Shown here: one piece after another, positions 8,355-16,097 of the stretch
How the letters are laid out: every line of letters begins with the position of its first letter
How positions within the stretch are numbered: position 1 is the first letter of the stretch
Origin: an uncultured Eubacterium sp.
GTDB taxonomy: Bacteria; Bacillota; Clostridia; Lachnospirales; Lachnospiraceae
Direction of reading: 5' to 3'
Length of the DNA stretch: 44,343 nt
Assembly (NCBI GenBank): GCA_910586445.1
Contig: CAJUHV010000031.1
Location: 1-44,343, forward strand
Made by a program: the position numbers and the translations under genes
The notes under the pieces: generated by a model
What the model was told of the DNA's origin: nothing
What the model saw: the letters and a program-made list of their open reading frames with translations, nothing else
Database searches by the model: none

Positions 8355-8741
8355 ATGACCAAAAACGCGGAATATATTTTAGAGATTATCAACAGTTCAA
8401 AAATGCATCTGACTGCAGAGCAGATCTATCTGGCTTTAAAAGAGAAAAATGAGAAAGCTGTACTTGCTACAGTATACAATAATTTATCATACCTGCACAG
8501 GCAGGGGCTGATTCGGAAAGTTTCTGTAGAAGGATGCCCGGACCGTTATGACAATATCACGCGGCATGATCATTTAGTGTGCAGAAAATGTGGAAAGCTG
8601 TCGGATATTATGTTGGAGGATCTGACAGAAAAGCTTCAAAGACAGATTGAGATACCAATGCTTTCCTATGATTTAAAAATTAATTATATCTGTGACGAAT
8701 GTTTAAAGAAAAACGATGATAGTTTACAGGGGGGGGGGTAA
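8355..8741 (+). CDS. Fur-family regulator, PerR-like
   Basis: A 128-residue ferric-uptake-type repressor. The N-terminal winged helix includes HLTAEQIYLALK and AVLATVYNNLSYLHRQGLI, the Fur recognition-helix region. The dimer domain carries RYDNITRHDHLVC, the His/Asp metal-sensing segment, and two CxxC pairs (CRKC and CDEC) for the structural zinc. The pattern fits PerR (peroxide sensing through Fe/Mn) somewhat better than Fur, but Zur-type sensing is not excluded. RBS AAGGAG precedes the ATG at 8355. The coding end contains ten consecutive G (8729-8738) directly before the stop, giving a Gly-Gly-Gly tail that one base of slippage would change. Likely represses itself through the upstream palindrome. 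Confidence 0.88.
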   Translation: MTKNAEYILEIINSSKMHLTAEQIYLALKEKNEKAVLATVYNNLSYLHRQGLIRKVSVEGCPDRYDNITRHDHLVCRKCGKLSDIMLEDLTEKLQRQIEIPMLSYDLKINYICDECLKKNDDSLQGGG

Positions 8742-8802
8742 ACGATAAGTGTCTGTTTTGTTTCCTGCCTTTGATCATAGGAAAAATGCATAAGAATAAA
8801 AA

Positions 8803-8831
8803 TTACATCATAATCATTGATGCAGTATAAT
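8803..8831 (+). promoter_or_regulatory. Putative promoter for the CZB chemoreceptor gene
   Basis: TTACAT (8803-8808), 17-base spacer, TATAAT (8826-8831). It lies only 19 bases before the preferred start codon at 8851, implying a very short leader, so this assignment is tentative. Confidence 0.45.
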
Positions 8832-8850
8832 AATGAAAGGACAAAGAGGT

Positions 8851-10293
8851 ATGAAATTTGGGAGGAAGGGCTTTCATACAGCAGTTGCTTCGATATCCAG
8901 CCTTGTAGATATGCAGTATGAGCCTGAAAATGGAGAGTTAAATAACATTCATAAGCGTCTGATGGACGGCAGGAAAGAATTTGAGAAGGCAGTGACCAGT
9001 ACAATGGAGGCTGTCATAAATATGAGCGCCATGGATCTGACATTGGAAACAAATGTAGAAAAAGTGGAGCAGATCAATTCGTCGATTCTGTGTTCGGTAA
9101 ATACGATCAGTGAGTCAGCCGGATCTACCACAGATATTGCTTCTGAGGTGTCAAAGGCACATGAAAACCTGACGTCGGCGATTGTCGAAGTATCCGGTGA
9201 GTCTGCTAATATTATGGAAGAGATCAGCAGCTGCGAAAAAGAGCTGACATCTATCTCAGGATTATCGTCGGAGGCTATATCTACGGCTGAGGGTATGAAG
9301 GCAGACATGCAGGGGCTGCTTACGATTATCCGGCAGATGAATGAAGCAATCGGTGCTATTAGTTCCATTTCTTCCCAGACGAACCTGTTAGCTTTAAATG
9401 CTTCCATAGAAGCTGCGAGAGCTGGAGAGGCCGGAAGGGGATTTGCAGTTGTGGCAGATGAGATCCGCAAGCTTGCAGATGAGACAAAATCCCTGACGGG
9501 AAATATCGGCAGATTTTTGGGCAGCATTGAAGAGGCTTCGAAAAAAAGTTCTGATAGTGTGGATACAACGATAGCGGAGCTTGAGAATATCAATGTTAGT
9601 ATTCAAAATGTCTGGGAGATTACAGGAAATAACCGCACCAGCATGTCAAATATTTCAGATTCTGTTTCTTCACTTGCGGCTGTCAGCGAAGAGATCAGCA
9701 GTTCTATGAGTGAATTGGAGAATCATGTGCAGTTTGTAAATGGGCAGTGCCAGAGCCTGAAGGAAAATTCTGCTGCGTTAGCAGATTCTGCGGATGCAAT
9801 TGCACAGCTTGTAGAGCCGTCAAAAACAATTGAAAAGCATTTGGAGGAATCGACGAAGGCCATGGGAAATCTGGTACAGGATGCTTTTTATATGCTGGAC
9901 AATCAGGTGATTATAAACTGCCTGCATGGTGCAGTGGAGGCGCATCTAACATGGCTGCAGGTATTAAAAGACATTGCAGATACCAGGCAGTTAAAGGTGC
10001 TGCAGACAGATTATACGAAATGCGGATTTGGGCGCTTTTACTACACATTCAATCCTGTAAATCCTGCAGTTGTAAAGATCTGGAAAGGTTTGGAGGAAAA
10101 GCACAAAACATTTCATACATACGGCACGCAGATGATTTCTGCCGTCCGTCTGGACAGTGACATAGGGCAGCAGCAATTAAAGCCGATTTATGATAAAGCA
10201 CAGGCATGTTCAAAAGATCTGATCTCCGATTTCCAAAATCTGATCCAAGTGATCGAAGCGTTATCGAAAGAACATGTTCGTATTTTTGAGTAA
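8851..10293 (+). CDS. Soluble methyl-accepting chemotaxis-type protein with CZB domain
   Basis: About 480 residues, no membrane segment. The chemoreceptor signalling hairpin is plain: QTNLLALNASIEAARAGEAG then GFAVVADEIRKLADET. The C-terminus is a CZB (chemoreceptor zinc-binding) domain, seen as HGAVEAHLTWL, then CGFGRFYY and EKHKTFH, supplying the usual His/Cys zinc ligands. CZB receptors sense zinc or hypochlorous acid in characterised bacteria; the ligand here is unknown. I prefer the ATG at 8851 (AAAGGA ten bases upstream) over the one at 8833, which directly abuts the TATAAT box. No flagellar or che genes are in the window. The following glycosyltransferase starts 25 bases after the stop. 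Confidence 0.88.
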   Translation: MKFGRKGFHTAVASISSLVDMQYEPENGELNNIHKRLMDGRKEFEKAVTSTMEAVINMSAMDLTLETNVEKVEQINSSILCSVNTISESAGSTTDIASEVSKAHENLTSAIVEVSGESANIMEEISSCEKELTSISGLSSEAISTAEGMKADMQGLLTIIRQMNEAIGAISSISSQTNLLALNASIEAARAGEAGRGFAVVADEIRKLADETKSLTGNIGRFLGSIEEASKKSSDSVDTTIAELENINVSIQNVWEITGNNRTSMSNISDSVSSLAAVSEEISSSMSELENHVQFVNGQCQSLKENSAALADSADAIAQLVEPSKTIEKHLEESTKAMGNLVQDAFYMLDNQVIINCLHGAVEAHLTWLQVLKDIADTRQLKVLQTDYTKCGFGRFYYTFNPVNPAVVKIWKGLEEKHKTFHTYGTQMISAVRLDSDIGQQQLKPIYDKAQACSKDLISDFQNLIQVIEALSKEHVRIFE

Positions 10294-10318
10294 AGCAGCA
10301 GGCAGGAGGCGTAGTACT

Positions 10319-11236
10319 GTGTATAAAGAAAAATTTAAGATTGCAAAAGATGTAGAAGCAGTTGTTACAAGCTTTAATCAAGGTGCTGTGCTTCTAGAGG
10401 CTGTCTATTCTTTGTGCTGCCAGACTACGCTGCCGGCAAAAATTGTCGTTGTGGATGACGGGTCAACGGATGAAAAATCAATCAGCATATTGGAGGCGAT
10501 CGAAAACTGCTCCCAGAGGCCTATTCCTGTGACAGTACTGCGCCGGCCGCACCAAGGCGTATCTGCAGCAAGGAATGCAGGCATTCGCATGACACAGTCT
10601 TCCATGGTGCTGATTCTGGATGGAGACGACAGAATCGTGCCGACGTATATCGAGCAGGTCAGCCATATACTGCGCAGTCATAACTCTATGGTGGCAGCGT
10701 CATCCTGGATGCATACATTTGGTGTTCTGGAGGCAGAAGTGTGTCCAAGCGGCGGCAGCATAGACTCTTTTCTTGCGCGGAACTGTTGTCCGGCAGCACA
10801 TATTTTCCGCCGTGAGGCATGGGAACAGTGCGGCGGCTATGACGAATCCATGCGCAGAGGCTTTGAGGACTGGGATTTCTTTTTAAGCATGCTGGAGACC
10901 AGACAGGCGGCATGCATTGGAATTGTTGAAAAATATCTGATCGAATATCGTACGGCAGCCGTTTCTGCAAATATGAAGAGCATGTCAAAGCGGCTTGATC
11001 TTATGCGTTTTCTGATTGAAAAACATATCAACAGCTATCGCGCACATGTAACAGAAGTGGTATTGGGAATAGAATCTATATCGGCCGCAAGACTTTTAGG
11101 CTGGGAGAGTGAAATACTTTGTGCCATGGAGGCAGAACGCGGCATGAGCAGTACATCCTCCGATTTTATGGAACATCCCACATACGGTGACGGCGGGATG
11201 GCAGCAGCGGTGCATATTGCTTCTTTTCAAAAATAG
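10319..11236 (+). CDS. Family 2 glycosyltransferase
   Basis: A GT-A fold transferase of about 305 residues. The nucleotide-sugar site is seen as VEAVVTSFNQG, then VVVDDGSTDE; the metal-binding DxD is LDGDD; the acceptor-side motif GFEDWDFFL (ED) follows near residue 190. No membrane helix, so cytoplasmic. The start is a GTG at 10319 with AGGAGG nine bases upstream; an ATG at 10274 in the same frame would overlap the chemoreceptor gene and has no ribosome site. The close spacing suggests co-transcription with that gene, an unusual partnership for which I have no explanation. Donor and acceptor unknown. Confidence 0.85.
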   Translation: MYKEKFKIAKDVEAVVTSFNQGAVLLEAVYSLCCQTTLPAKIVVVDDGSTDEKSISILEAIENCSQRPIPVTVLRRPHQGVSAARNAGIRMTQSSMVLILDGDDRIVPTYIEQVSHILRSHNSMVAASSWMHTFGVLEAEVCPSGGSIDSFLARNCCPAAHIFRREAWEQCGGYDESMRRGFEDWDFFLSMLETRQAACIGIVEKYLIEYRTAAVSANMKSMSKRLDLMRFLIEKHINSYRAHVTEVVLGIESISAARLLGWESEILCAMEAERGMSSTSSDFMEHPTYGDGGMAAAVHIASFQK

Positions 11237-11242
11237 CTGTAA

Positions 11243-11744
11243 AGCGGACATTTAAAACAAAACCGGAGATGATTTATAATCCCTGCCGATTTGGGGCTGT
11301 CGCACTAAGAAAAATGATACAAGATATAGTTTATTTGAATCATTCTTTTATACTATATTTTGTACATGTTTTGCTTAATGCGACAGCTCCCTTATAAATT
11401 TTTATGATTAATTAAATCTTTTATTAAATACTGGATATTTCGCATCCCATCTGCGCAGAATCATATTCTGCTCCTGATTTTAAAAATGTTCGTAGGTCAA
11501 TGCGCCTGACATGCAGCGGTAGACGGTTCGTGCAATAGGTCAATATAATGACGGGACGGATTACGGCTGGCAGGGTGGATCACGGATCAGGAACCGGCCG
11601 GCTTGTGTATTCCACACACTCTGCTATATAAATTAAAAGCATTTTTTGGATAATGCCATCCTTGCAGCCTCACACTTCATCTGCATCTGAAGCGGCAGGC
11701 CATTAGAAATCATTCGTCCTCCGGTTCTGCTTTAAATGTCCGCT
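11243..11744. repeat. 502-bp segment bounded by 26-bp inverted repeats
   Basis: The 26 bases at 11243-11268 (AGCGGACATTTAAA...) reappear inverted at 11719-11744 with 24 of 26 identical. Similarity fades on into the segment (CCTGCCG on both sides). The interval contains a small hairpin element (11293-11391) and no intact gene. On the minus strand a short protein-like frame reads DLRTFLKSGAEYDSAQMG (about 11440-11500), apparently a degraded coding remnant that I do not recognise. Confidence 0.65.
11293..11391. mobile_element. Small MITE-like hairpin element
   Basis: A 99-bp piece with imperfect terminal inverted repeats: GGGGCTGTCGCACTAAG on the left (11293-11309) and the complement of GGGAGCTGTCGCATTAAG on the right (11374-11391). 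The core is AT-rich and non-coding. Its end sequence resembles IS ends of the GGGCTGTC type. The same hairpin would also terminate transcription from the glycosyltransferase gene. Confidence 0.6.
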
Positions 11745-11834
11745 GGAGCATGTTTGCAAAATGCTTTCTTATTCACTGGCTGTCCATCTGCCGTTTTTAC
11801 TGCCTCTTCATCATAAATCTGCTGCAGATTTATG
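11732..11834 (-). other. Open-frame remnant and palindrome at the 3' side of the hypothetical gene
   Basis: The minus strand past the stop of the next gene reads IYDEEAVKTADGQPVNKK and on to APADI before a TAA at 11734-11732. There is no start codon, so it looks like a severed C-terminus. Its last codons coincide with a degenerate copy of the GAGCGTGTTTGAAAAATGC repeat end (11745-11767). An 11-base-arm palindrome CATAAATCTGC-T-GCAGATTTATG (11812-11834) straddles the preceding stop codon. Confidence 0.4.
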
Positions 11835-12456
11835 GTAACTCTATCACAGCTTCTACTGCATCTTCAAATGTATCGTTTACATCCCATTTTGGTGAGAAAT
11901 CTACGGTTGTGTTGATTTCAATGGCATCCAGCTTAGCTGATATGGCATCACAGTCTTTGCTGTATTTTTTTGCCAGAGCTTTGATATCCTTACGGTCAAA
12001 GTCTATGGTCATGGTTTCTTCGATGTCATAACAATATTTTGTCTGATTTCCTTCGGCGTTAAATTTGTATCCATATCCTGAGATCGTCTTTGTATTTGCC
12101 TTTATATTGGACATATTCGTTAATATATGGATAAATGCCTGCTTCTTTTTGTTCATGGAAATGGCGTTGTCGATATTGATTTCCGCAGAGGCCTTTGCAG
12201 CAGCGATTGCTTCAGTAAGGCGTTCCTTTTCGGAAATAACCTTTACGACAAAATCAATTAAATTCATCGGGGTAAATTCGACATCGTATGGTTTTGGCAG
12301 GTTCAGCGTTTCATTTTCCGCTTCGCTGTTTGCTTTTTTGCGCAGATGCAGCTGAGTGCTTGTCGTGATAAACTCCGTGCACAATAGATAGGTATAGGCA
12401 TTGTCTATTAAGCTGTCAAGATAGTTGGCGTAGCGGTAGGATTCTTTTAAATTCAT
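11830..12456 (-). CDS. Conserved-looking hypothetical protein
   Basis: A 208-residue protein that I do not recognise. It opens MNLKESYRYANYLDSLIDNA, is hydrophilic, has no signal peptide or membrane helix, and is rich in Asn, Lys and Glu. The middle (ISEKERLTEAIAAAKASAEINIDNAISMNKKKQ) is likely a long, possibly coiled-coil helix. The ATG at 12456 has GGAG eight bases upstream; an ATG 21 bases further up lacks one. A promoter with an extended -10 precedes it, so it is probably expressed. Its stop falls inside a palindrome, and a protein-like frame continues just after, so the C-terminus may be frameshifted. Confidence 0.65.
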   Translation of the reverse strand: MNLKESYRYANYLDSLIDNAYTYLLCTEFITTSTQLHLRKKANSEAENETLNLPKPYDVEFTPMNLIDFVVKVISEKERLTEAIAAAKASAEINIDNAISMNKKKQAFIHILTNMSNIKANTKTISGYGYKFNAEGNQTKYCYDIEETMTIDFDRKDIKALAKKYSKDCDAISAKLDAIEINTTVDFSPKWDVNDTFEDAVEAVIELP

Positions 12457-12520
12457 AGAAATTCTCCATTGTTTCATTAAATAGACTGGGTCAGATAGGA
12501 ATTATAACTAGATGAAATTA

Positions 12521-12549
12521 AGTATAGCATAGAATGAGTGAGAGCGCAA
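12521..12549 (-). promoter_or_regulatory. Promoter of the hypothetical gene
   Basis: On the minus strand TTGCGC (12549-12544), 17-base spacer ending TGC (extended -10), then TATACT (12526-12521), 65 bases before the start codon. Confidence 0.6.
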
Positions 12550-12554
12550 GATCA

Positions 12555-12576
12555 AAAATAAATATATATTTATTTT
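12555..12576. promoter_or_regulatory. 22-bp perfect AT palindrome between divergent promoters
   Basis: AAAATAAATAT followed by its exact complement (12555-12576) lies between the promoter of the minus-strand hypothetical gene and the feo promoter. It could be a regulator site or simply AT-rich spacer. Confidence 0.45.
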
Positions 12577-12588
12577 AAATAAAAGTCC

Positions 12589-12625
12589 TTGACAACTACC
12601 TAAAGTTAGTCTATACTCACTTTAG
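12589..12625 (+). promoter_or_regulatory. feo promoter with overlapping palindromic operator
   Basis: TTGACA (12589-12594), 17-base spacer and TATACT (12612-12617) make a near-consensus promoter. A 26-bp inverted repeat, CTAAAGTTAGT (12600-12610), CTAT, ACTCACTTTAG (12615-12625), matches at 10 of 11 arm positions and covers the -10 box, the classic place for a repressor. An iron-responsive regulator of the DtxR or Fur class is the obvious candidate; which one cannot be decided from the site. Confidence 0.75.
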
Positions 12626-12795
12626 TAAGAAATAAAAATGATACTGCGCATATGGAGATGGTGCGGCAGTCAAAGTGAAAGCTTATGAAAAAGCTGCAGT
12701 AATAAACGAGCGAGTCCATTATGTAGAGAATGTAGAGAATAGGATGAAGAAGCTGCAGCAATAAATAATGTATAGAAAAGAAGGAGGATGGACAA

Positions 12796-13005
12796 ATGCC
12801 ATTATCAATGATGAAAGCCGGAGATCCAGGAACAGTCAAAAAAATAGGCGGCAGGGCAGATACGCGCAGGTTTCTAGAAAATCTGGGATTTGTAATAGGA
12901 ACTATTGTGACAGTCGTTTCTGAGCTGGATGGAAATATGATCGTCAATGTGAAGGACTCAAGGGTAGCCATAGGCAGAGACATGGCCAATAAAATATTAG
13001 TATAA
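12796..13005 (+). CDS. feoA: FeoA-type ferrous transport accessory protein (first copy)
   Basis: A 69-residue SH3-like FeoA domain: MMKAGDPGTVKKIGGRADTR and RFLENLGFVIGTIVTVV carry the usual pattern in which a 'L..LGF..G..V.V' strand sits in a small barrel. FeoA stimulates the FeoB iron channel from the cytoplasm. RBS AAGGAGG precedes the ATG. It is the first gene after the feo operator and ends 12 bases before a second FeoA. The leader from about 12625 to 12795 holds two similar phrases (AAAAAGCTGCAGTAATAAA and AGAAGCTGCAGCAATAAA) and no gene. Confidence 0.9.
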   Translation: MPLSMMKAGDPGTVKKIGGRADTRRFLENLGFVIGTIVTVVSELDGNMIVNVKDSRVAIGRDMANKILV

Positions 13006-13017
13006 AGGAGCAGAAAA

Positions 13018-13236
13018 ATGACATTGAAAGAGACAGCGGTGGGGCAGTCAGTAACAGTGATCAGGCTGACAGGAGAAGGCCCGGTGAAAAGACGTATTAT
13101 GGATATGGGAATTACAAAAGGGGTGACGGTATTTGTCCGCAGAGTAGCACCGTTTGGAGATCCGGTAGAAGTGACAGTACGCGGATATGAGCTGTCACTG
13201 CGCAAGGAAGACGCGCAGATGATCGAGGTAGAATGA
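13018..13236 (+). CDS. feoA: FeoA-type ferrous transport accessory protein (second copy)
   Basis: A 72-residue FeoA: MTLKETAVGQSVTVIRLTGE, RRIMDMGITKGVTVFVRRVAP and the typical end DPVEVTVRGYELSLRKEDAQ. The two FeoA copies differ clearly: this one keeps the canonical 'MGIT.G....V...AP.GDP' form, while the first is more divergent. Tandem FeoA genes before FeoB are common in Clostridia. RBS AAAGGAG lies upstream. A 295-base gap separates it from feoB. Confidence 0.92.
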   Translation: MTLKETAVGQSVTVIRLTGEGPVKRRIMDMGITKGVTVFVRRVAPFGDPVEVTVRGYELSLRKEDAQMIEVE

Positions 13237-13531
13237 TTTTTTTTGATCAATGGTTAGCTACAGCTAATATAAAATAGAAATAACTAAAAATAGGTAGTCA
13301 TAAAAATATTATAAGGACACCAGCAGATTCAGCAGAAATCTAAATATCAGCAGCAGAAAGAAAAAGCCGATGCAGCAGTGGTAAAAGAAATCCAAAACGG
13401 CAGCAGAAGGAAAAAAGCCGGTGCAGCAGTGGTAAAAGAAAATCAATGCAGCAGAATTAAAACGGGAACTATTAAAATAACAGCTGCGAAAGAATAATAT
13501 TAATTTTGTACAGCAGGAAGGGAGAATCAAA
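13237..13531 (+). other. Purine-rich gap between feoA and feoB
   Basis: No gene found. The stretch is A/G-rich with many CAGCAG phrases, and contains an imperfect direct repeat of about 50 bp (from about 13356 and 13400), each with the phrase GTGCAGCAGTGGTAAAAGAAA or a near match. One frame stays open through it, but it has no start codon. Slippage-prone repeats here may alter spacing of feoB translation. Confidence 0.5.
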
Positions 13532-15691
13532 ATGGCAGTAAAAATCGCACTAGCGGGAAATCCAAACAGCGGTAAGACAACATTGTTTAACGCGCTGACG
13601 GGCTCGAACCAGTTTGTCGGCAACTGGCCGGGCGTAACGGTAGAAAAAAAGGAAGGCAGGCTGAAAGGACATAAGGATACCGCCGTTATAGACCTGCCGG
13701 GCATATATTCGCTGTCGCCATATACGCTGGAGGAAGTGGTGGCGAGGAATTACTTGATTACAGAGCGCCCGGATGTTATTATGAATATTGTAGACGGTAC
13801 GAATATAGAACGAAATCTGTATCTGACGACACAGCTGACAGAGCTTGGCATTCCGGTTGTGGTAGCAGTCAATATGATGGATATTGTGGAGAAAACAGGA
13901 GATAAGATACATATAGACCGTTTAGGCAGAAGGCTTGGATGTGAAGTGGTAGAGATATCTGCCCTAAAAGGAACCGGGATTCAAAAAGCAGCCGAACGGG
14001 CGGCAGCGCTGGCGCAGCAAAAAAGCGTGGAAACACCGGCGCATAGATTTTCCAGCCAGACTGAACAGATCATACAGGAAGTATCAGATCAGCTGGGAGC
14101 CGAAGTGCCGCAGGGACTAAAGAGATTTTTTGCAGTCAAGCTGCTGGAACAGGATGATAAAATCGGTGCGCAGCTAGGCAGTATGCCGGATGTATCGGCG
14201 CAGATACAAAAGCTGGAAGAACTGTTTGATGATGATGCACAGAGCATTATTACAAACGAACGCTATGAGTTTATATCTTCAATTATAGGAGAATGCTGCG
14301 AAAAAAGAAGCAGTAAGAAAAAACTGACGGTTTCGGATCAGATTGACCGGATTGTTACAAACAGGTGGCTGGCACTTCCGATTTTTGCAGCAGTTATGTT
14401 TGTCGTATATTATGTATCAGTATCTACGGTTGGAGATTTTCTGACAGAGTGGACAAATGGGACTTTGTTCGAGTCATGGATTATTCCTGGCGTCACAGGA
14501 GCGCTGGAGGCAGCAGGCTGTGCAGGATGGCTGACCAGCCTGATCGCAGACGGTATTGTAGCGGGTGTGGGCGCAGTGCTTGGATTTGTGCCGCAGATGT
14601 TAGTTCTGTTTATATTCCTCGCGTTTTTAGAAGCATGCGGGTATATGGCACGTGTTGCATTTATTATGGACCGCATTTTCCGCAGATTCGGCCTGTCCGG
14701 CAAATCTTTTATACCGATGTTAATCGGCAGCGGCTGCGGGGTGCCGGGAATTATGGCTTCACGCACGATTGAGAGTGACAGGGACCGCAGGATGACGGTT
14801 ATGACGACGACCTTTGTGCCGTGCGGGGCAAAGCTGCCGATTATTGGACTGATTGCAGGAGCTTTTTTTAGAAATGCAGGATGGGTTTCATGGAGTGCAT
14901 ATTTTGTAGGAATTGCTGCAATTATCTGTTCGGGAATTATATTAAAAAAGACGAAAATGTTTGCAGGAGATCCTGCGCCGTTTGTAATGGAGCTGCCTGC
15001 ATATCATATGCCGACCGTCGGCAATGTTTTACGCAGCATGTGGGAACGCGGATGGTCATTTATAAAGAAGGCAGGCACGGTGATCCTGTTATCTACAATT
15101 GTGCTCTGGTTTATGCAGGGCTTTGGATGGGCAGACGGCAGATTTCAGATGCTGGAGCCTGAGCAGCTGGATCATAGTATTTTAGCAGCAGCAGGAAATA
15201 TAATTGCATGGATTTTTGTGCCGCTTGGATGGGGAGACTGGAAAATGGCGGTTGCAGCAGTCACGGGGCTGATTGCAAAGGAAAATGTAGTAGCTGCTTT
15301 TGGCATTTTATTTGGATTTGCAGAAGTTGCAGAAAATGGCGAAGAGATCTGGGATGTGCTTGGAGCTGCTATGACGGGCAGCGCGGCGTATTCATTTTTG
15401 GTGTTTAACCTTTTGTGCGCCCCTTGTTTTGCAGCGATCGGAGCAATAAAACGGGAGATGAACAATGCGAAATGGTTCTGGACTGCGATCGGATACCAGT
15501 GCGGGCTGGCATATGCAGTATCACTCTGCATTTATCAGTTTGGGACGCTGGCCGCAGAGGGCAGGTTTGGATTAGGGACAATTGCGGCGGCAGCGCTTGT
15601 GGCAGTATTTCTTTATTTACTGTTTCGGCCATATAAGGAACACAGGCTGCCGGAGGCTGCGCTGAACCATGCAGCCGGCATGAAGCTCTAG
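13532..15691 (+). CDS. feoB: Ferrous iron transport protein B
   Basis: A 719-residue inner-membrane Fe(II) transporter. The N-terminal G-protein domain has G1 GNPNSGKTT (residues 8-16), switch segment WPGVTVEKKEG, G3 DLPGIYSLSP and G4 NMMD. After a helical spacer come the Gate repeats and about eight or more membrane helices, with the conserved GCGVPGIMASRTIE and FVPCGAKLPI segments. RBS GAAGGGAG precedes the ATG. It belongs to the feoA-feoA-feoB-FeoB-partner operon. Its TAG stop codon lies within the left end of a small inverted-repeat element, so the insertion fixed or slightly changed the C-terminus (residues AGMKL). Confidence 0.97.
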   Translation: MAVKIALAGNPNSGKTTLFNALTGSNQFVGNWPGVTVEKKEGRLKGHKDTAVIDLPGIYSLSPYTLEEVVARNYLITERPDVIMNIVDGTNIERNLYLTTQLTELGIPVVVAVNMMDIVEKTGDKIHIDRLGRRLGCEVVEISALKGTGIQKAAERAAALAQQKSVETPAHRFSSQTEQIIQEVSDQLGAEVPQGLKRFFAVKLLEQDDKIGAQLGSMPDVSAQIQKLEELFDDDAQSIITNERYEFISSIIGECCEKRSSKKKLTVSDQIDRIVTNRWLALPIFAAVMFVVYYVSVSTVGDFLTEWTNGTLFESWIIPGVTGALEAAGCAGWLTSLIADGIVAGVGAVLGFVPQMLVLFIFLAFLEACGYMARVAFIMDRIFRRFGLSGKSFIPMLIGSGCGVPGIMASRTIESDRDRRMTVMTTTFVPCGAKLPIIGLIAGAFFRNAGWVSWSAYFVGIAAIICSGIILKKTKMFAGDPAPFVMELPAYHMPTVGNVLRSMWERGWSFIKKAGTVILLSTIVLWFMQGFGWADGRFQMLEPEQLDHSILAAAGNIIAWIFVPLGWGDWKMAVAAVTGLIAKENVVAAFGILFGFAEVAENGEEIWDVLGAAMTGSAAYSFLVFNLLCAPCFAAIGAIKREMNNAKWFWTAIGYQCGLAYAVSLCIYQFGTLAAEGRFGLGTIAAAALVAVFLYLLFRPYKEHRLPEAALNHAAGMKL

Positions 15692-15855
15692 AGCGTGTTT
15701 GAAAATTCATTCCCGCGATCTGCACTCCCCACTTCGCGGATAATTCATCCCAAATTTAATCAACATAGCCCGCTATGCCTCATAAATTTGGGATAAATTC
15801 TCCACAAAGTGTGAAGCACATCTCACGGAAAGCATTTTTCAAACACGCTCTAGAG
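15686..15855. mobile_element. 170-bp MITE-like element at the feoB stop codon
   Basis: Perfect 20-bp terminal inverted repeats, CTCTAGAGCGTGTTTGAAAA at 15686-15705 and its complement at 15836-15855. The inside has no gene but has a second nested inverted repeat (CCCAAATTTA... near 15748 and 15786). The right half shares GTGTTTGAAAAATGC, TTTCCGTGAGATGT and GCTTCACACTTTGT with elements near 40.9 and 44.3 kb. It separates feoB from the small FeoB partner gene without a visible new promoter. Confidence 0.8.
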
Positions 15856-15910
15856 CGTGCCTTCAATTTAAAGATCATATTATTATATTCATATAGTCTG
15901 GAGGTGCAGA

Positions 15911-16042
15911 ATGGGTACAGTAATTGTGTCCGGTGCGCTGGTGTGTATCGTATGCCTGATCATACGCAGCATAATACGGGACAGGAAAGAGGGAAAATCT
16001 GGCTGCGGCGGTGACTGCAGCCGGTGTAAGGGATGCCGTTAA
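15911..16042 (+). CDS. FeoB-associated Cys-rich membrane protein
   Basis: A 43-residue protein starting at 15911 (GGAGG upstream). One N-terminal membrane helix (about residues 4-21) is followed by a basic stretch and a C-terminal Cys knot with five cysteines, GCGGDCSRCKGC. This is the form of the small proteins found after feoB in many Firmicutes (FeoB_associated family); they are thought to assist FeoB, perhaps like FeoC. The stop codon lies in the loop region of the operon terminator. Confidence 0.85.
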   Translation: MGTVIVSGALVCIVCLIIRSIIRDRKEGKSGCGGDCSRCKGCR

Positions 16043-16062
16043 TATTCGGCATCCCTTTTTTG
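16028..16062 (+). terminator. feo operon terminator
   Basis: AAGGGATGCCG (16028-16038), 8-base loop, CGGCATCCCTT (16047-16057), then a T run. Overlaps the last codons of the Cys-rich gene. Confidence 0.9.
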
Positions 16063-16097
16063 GTTAATCAAAAGGATAATTATAAGGAGACGAAACA

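Noticed and set aside
12606..13250. 214-codon minus-strand frame over the feoA genes
   Set aside because: Antisense to two recognisable FeoA proteins and to the feo promoter.
13356..13450. Small protein in the feoA-feoB gap
   Set aside because: One frame is open but has no start codon or ribosome site and is made of repeated CAG-type words.
13309..13704. 131-codon minus-strand frame rich in Phe, Leu and Ser
   Set aside because: Antisense to the A/G-rich gap and the start of feoB; composition reflects the purine-rich opposite strand.
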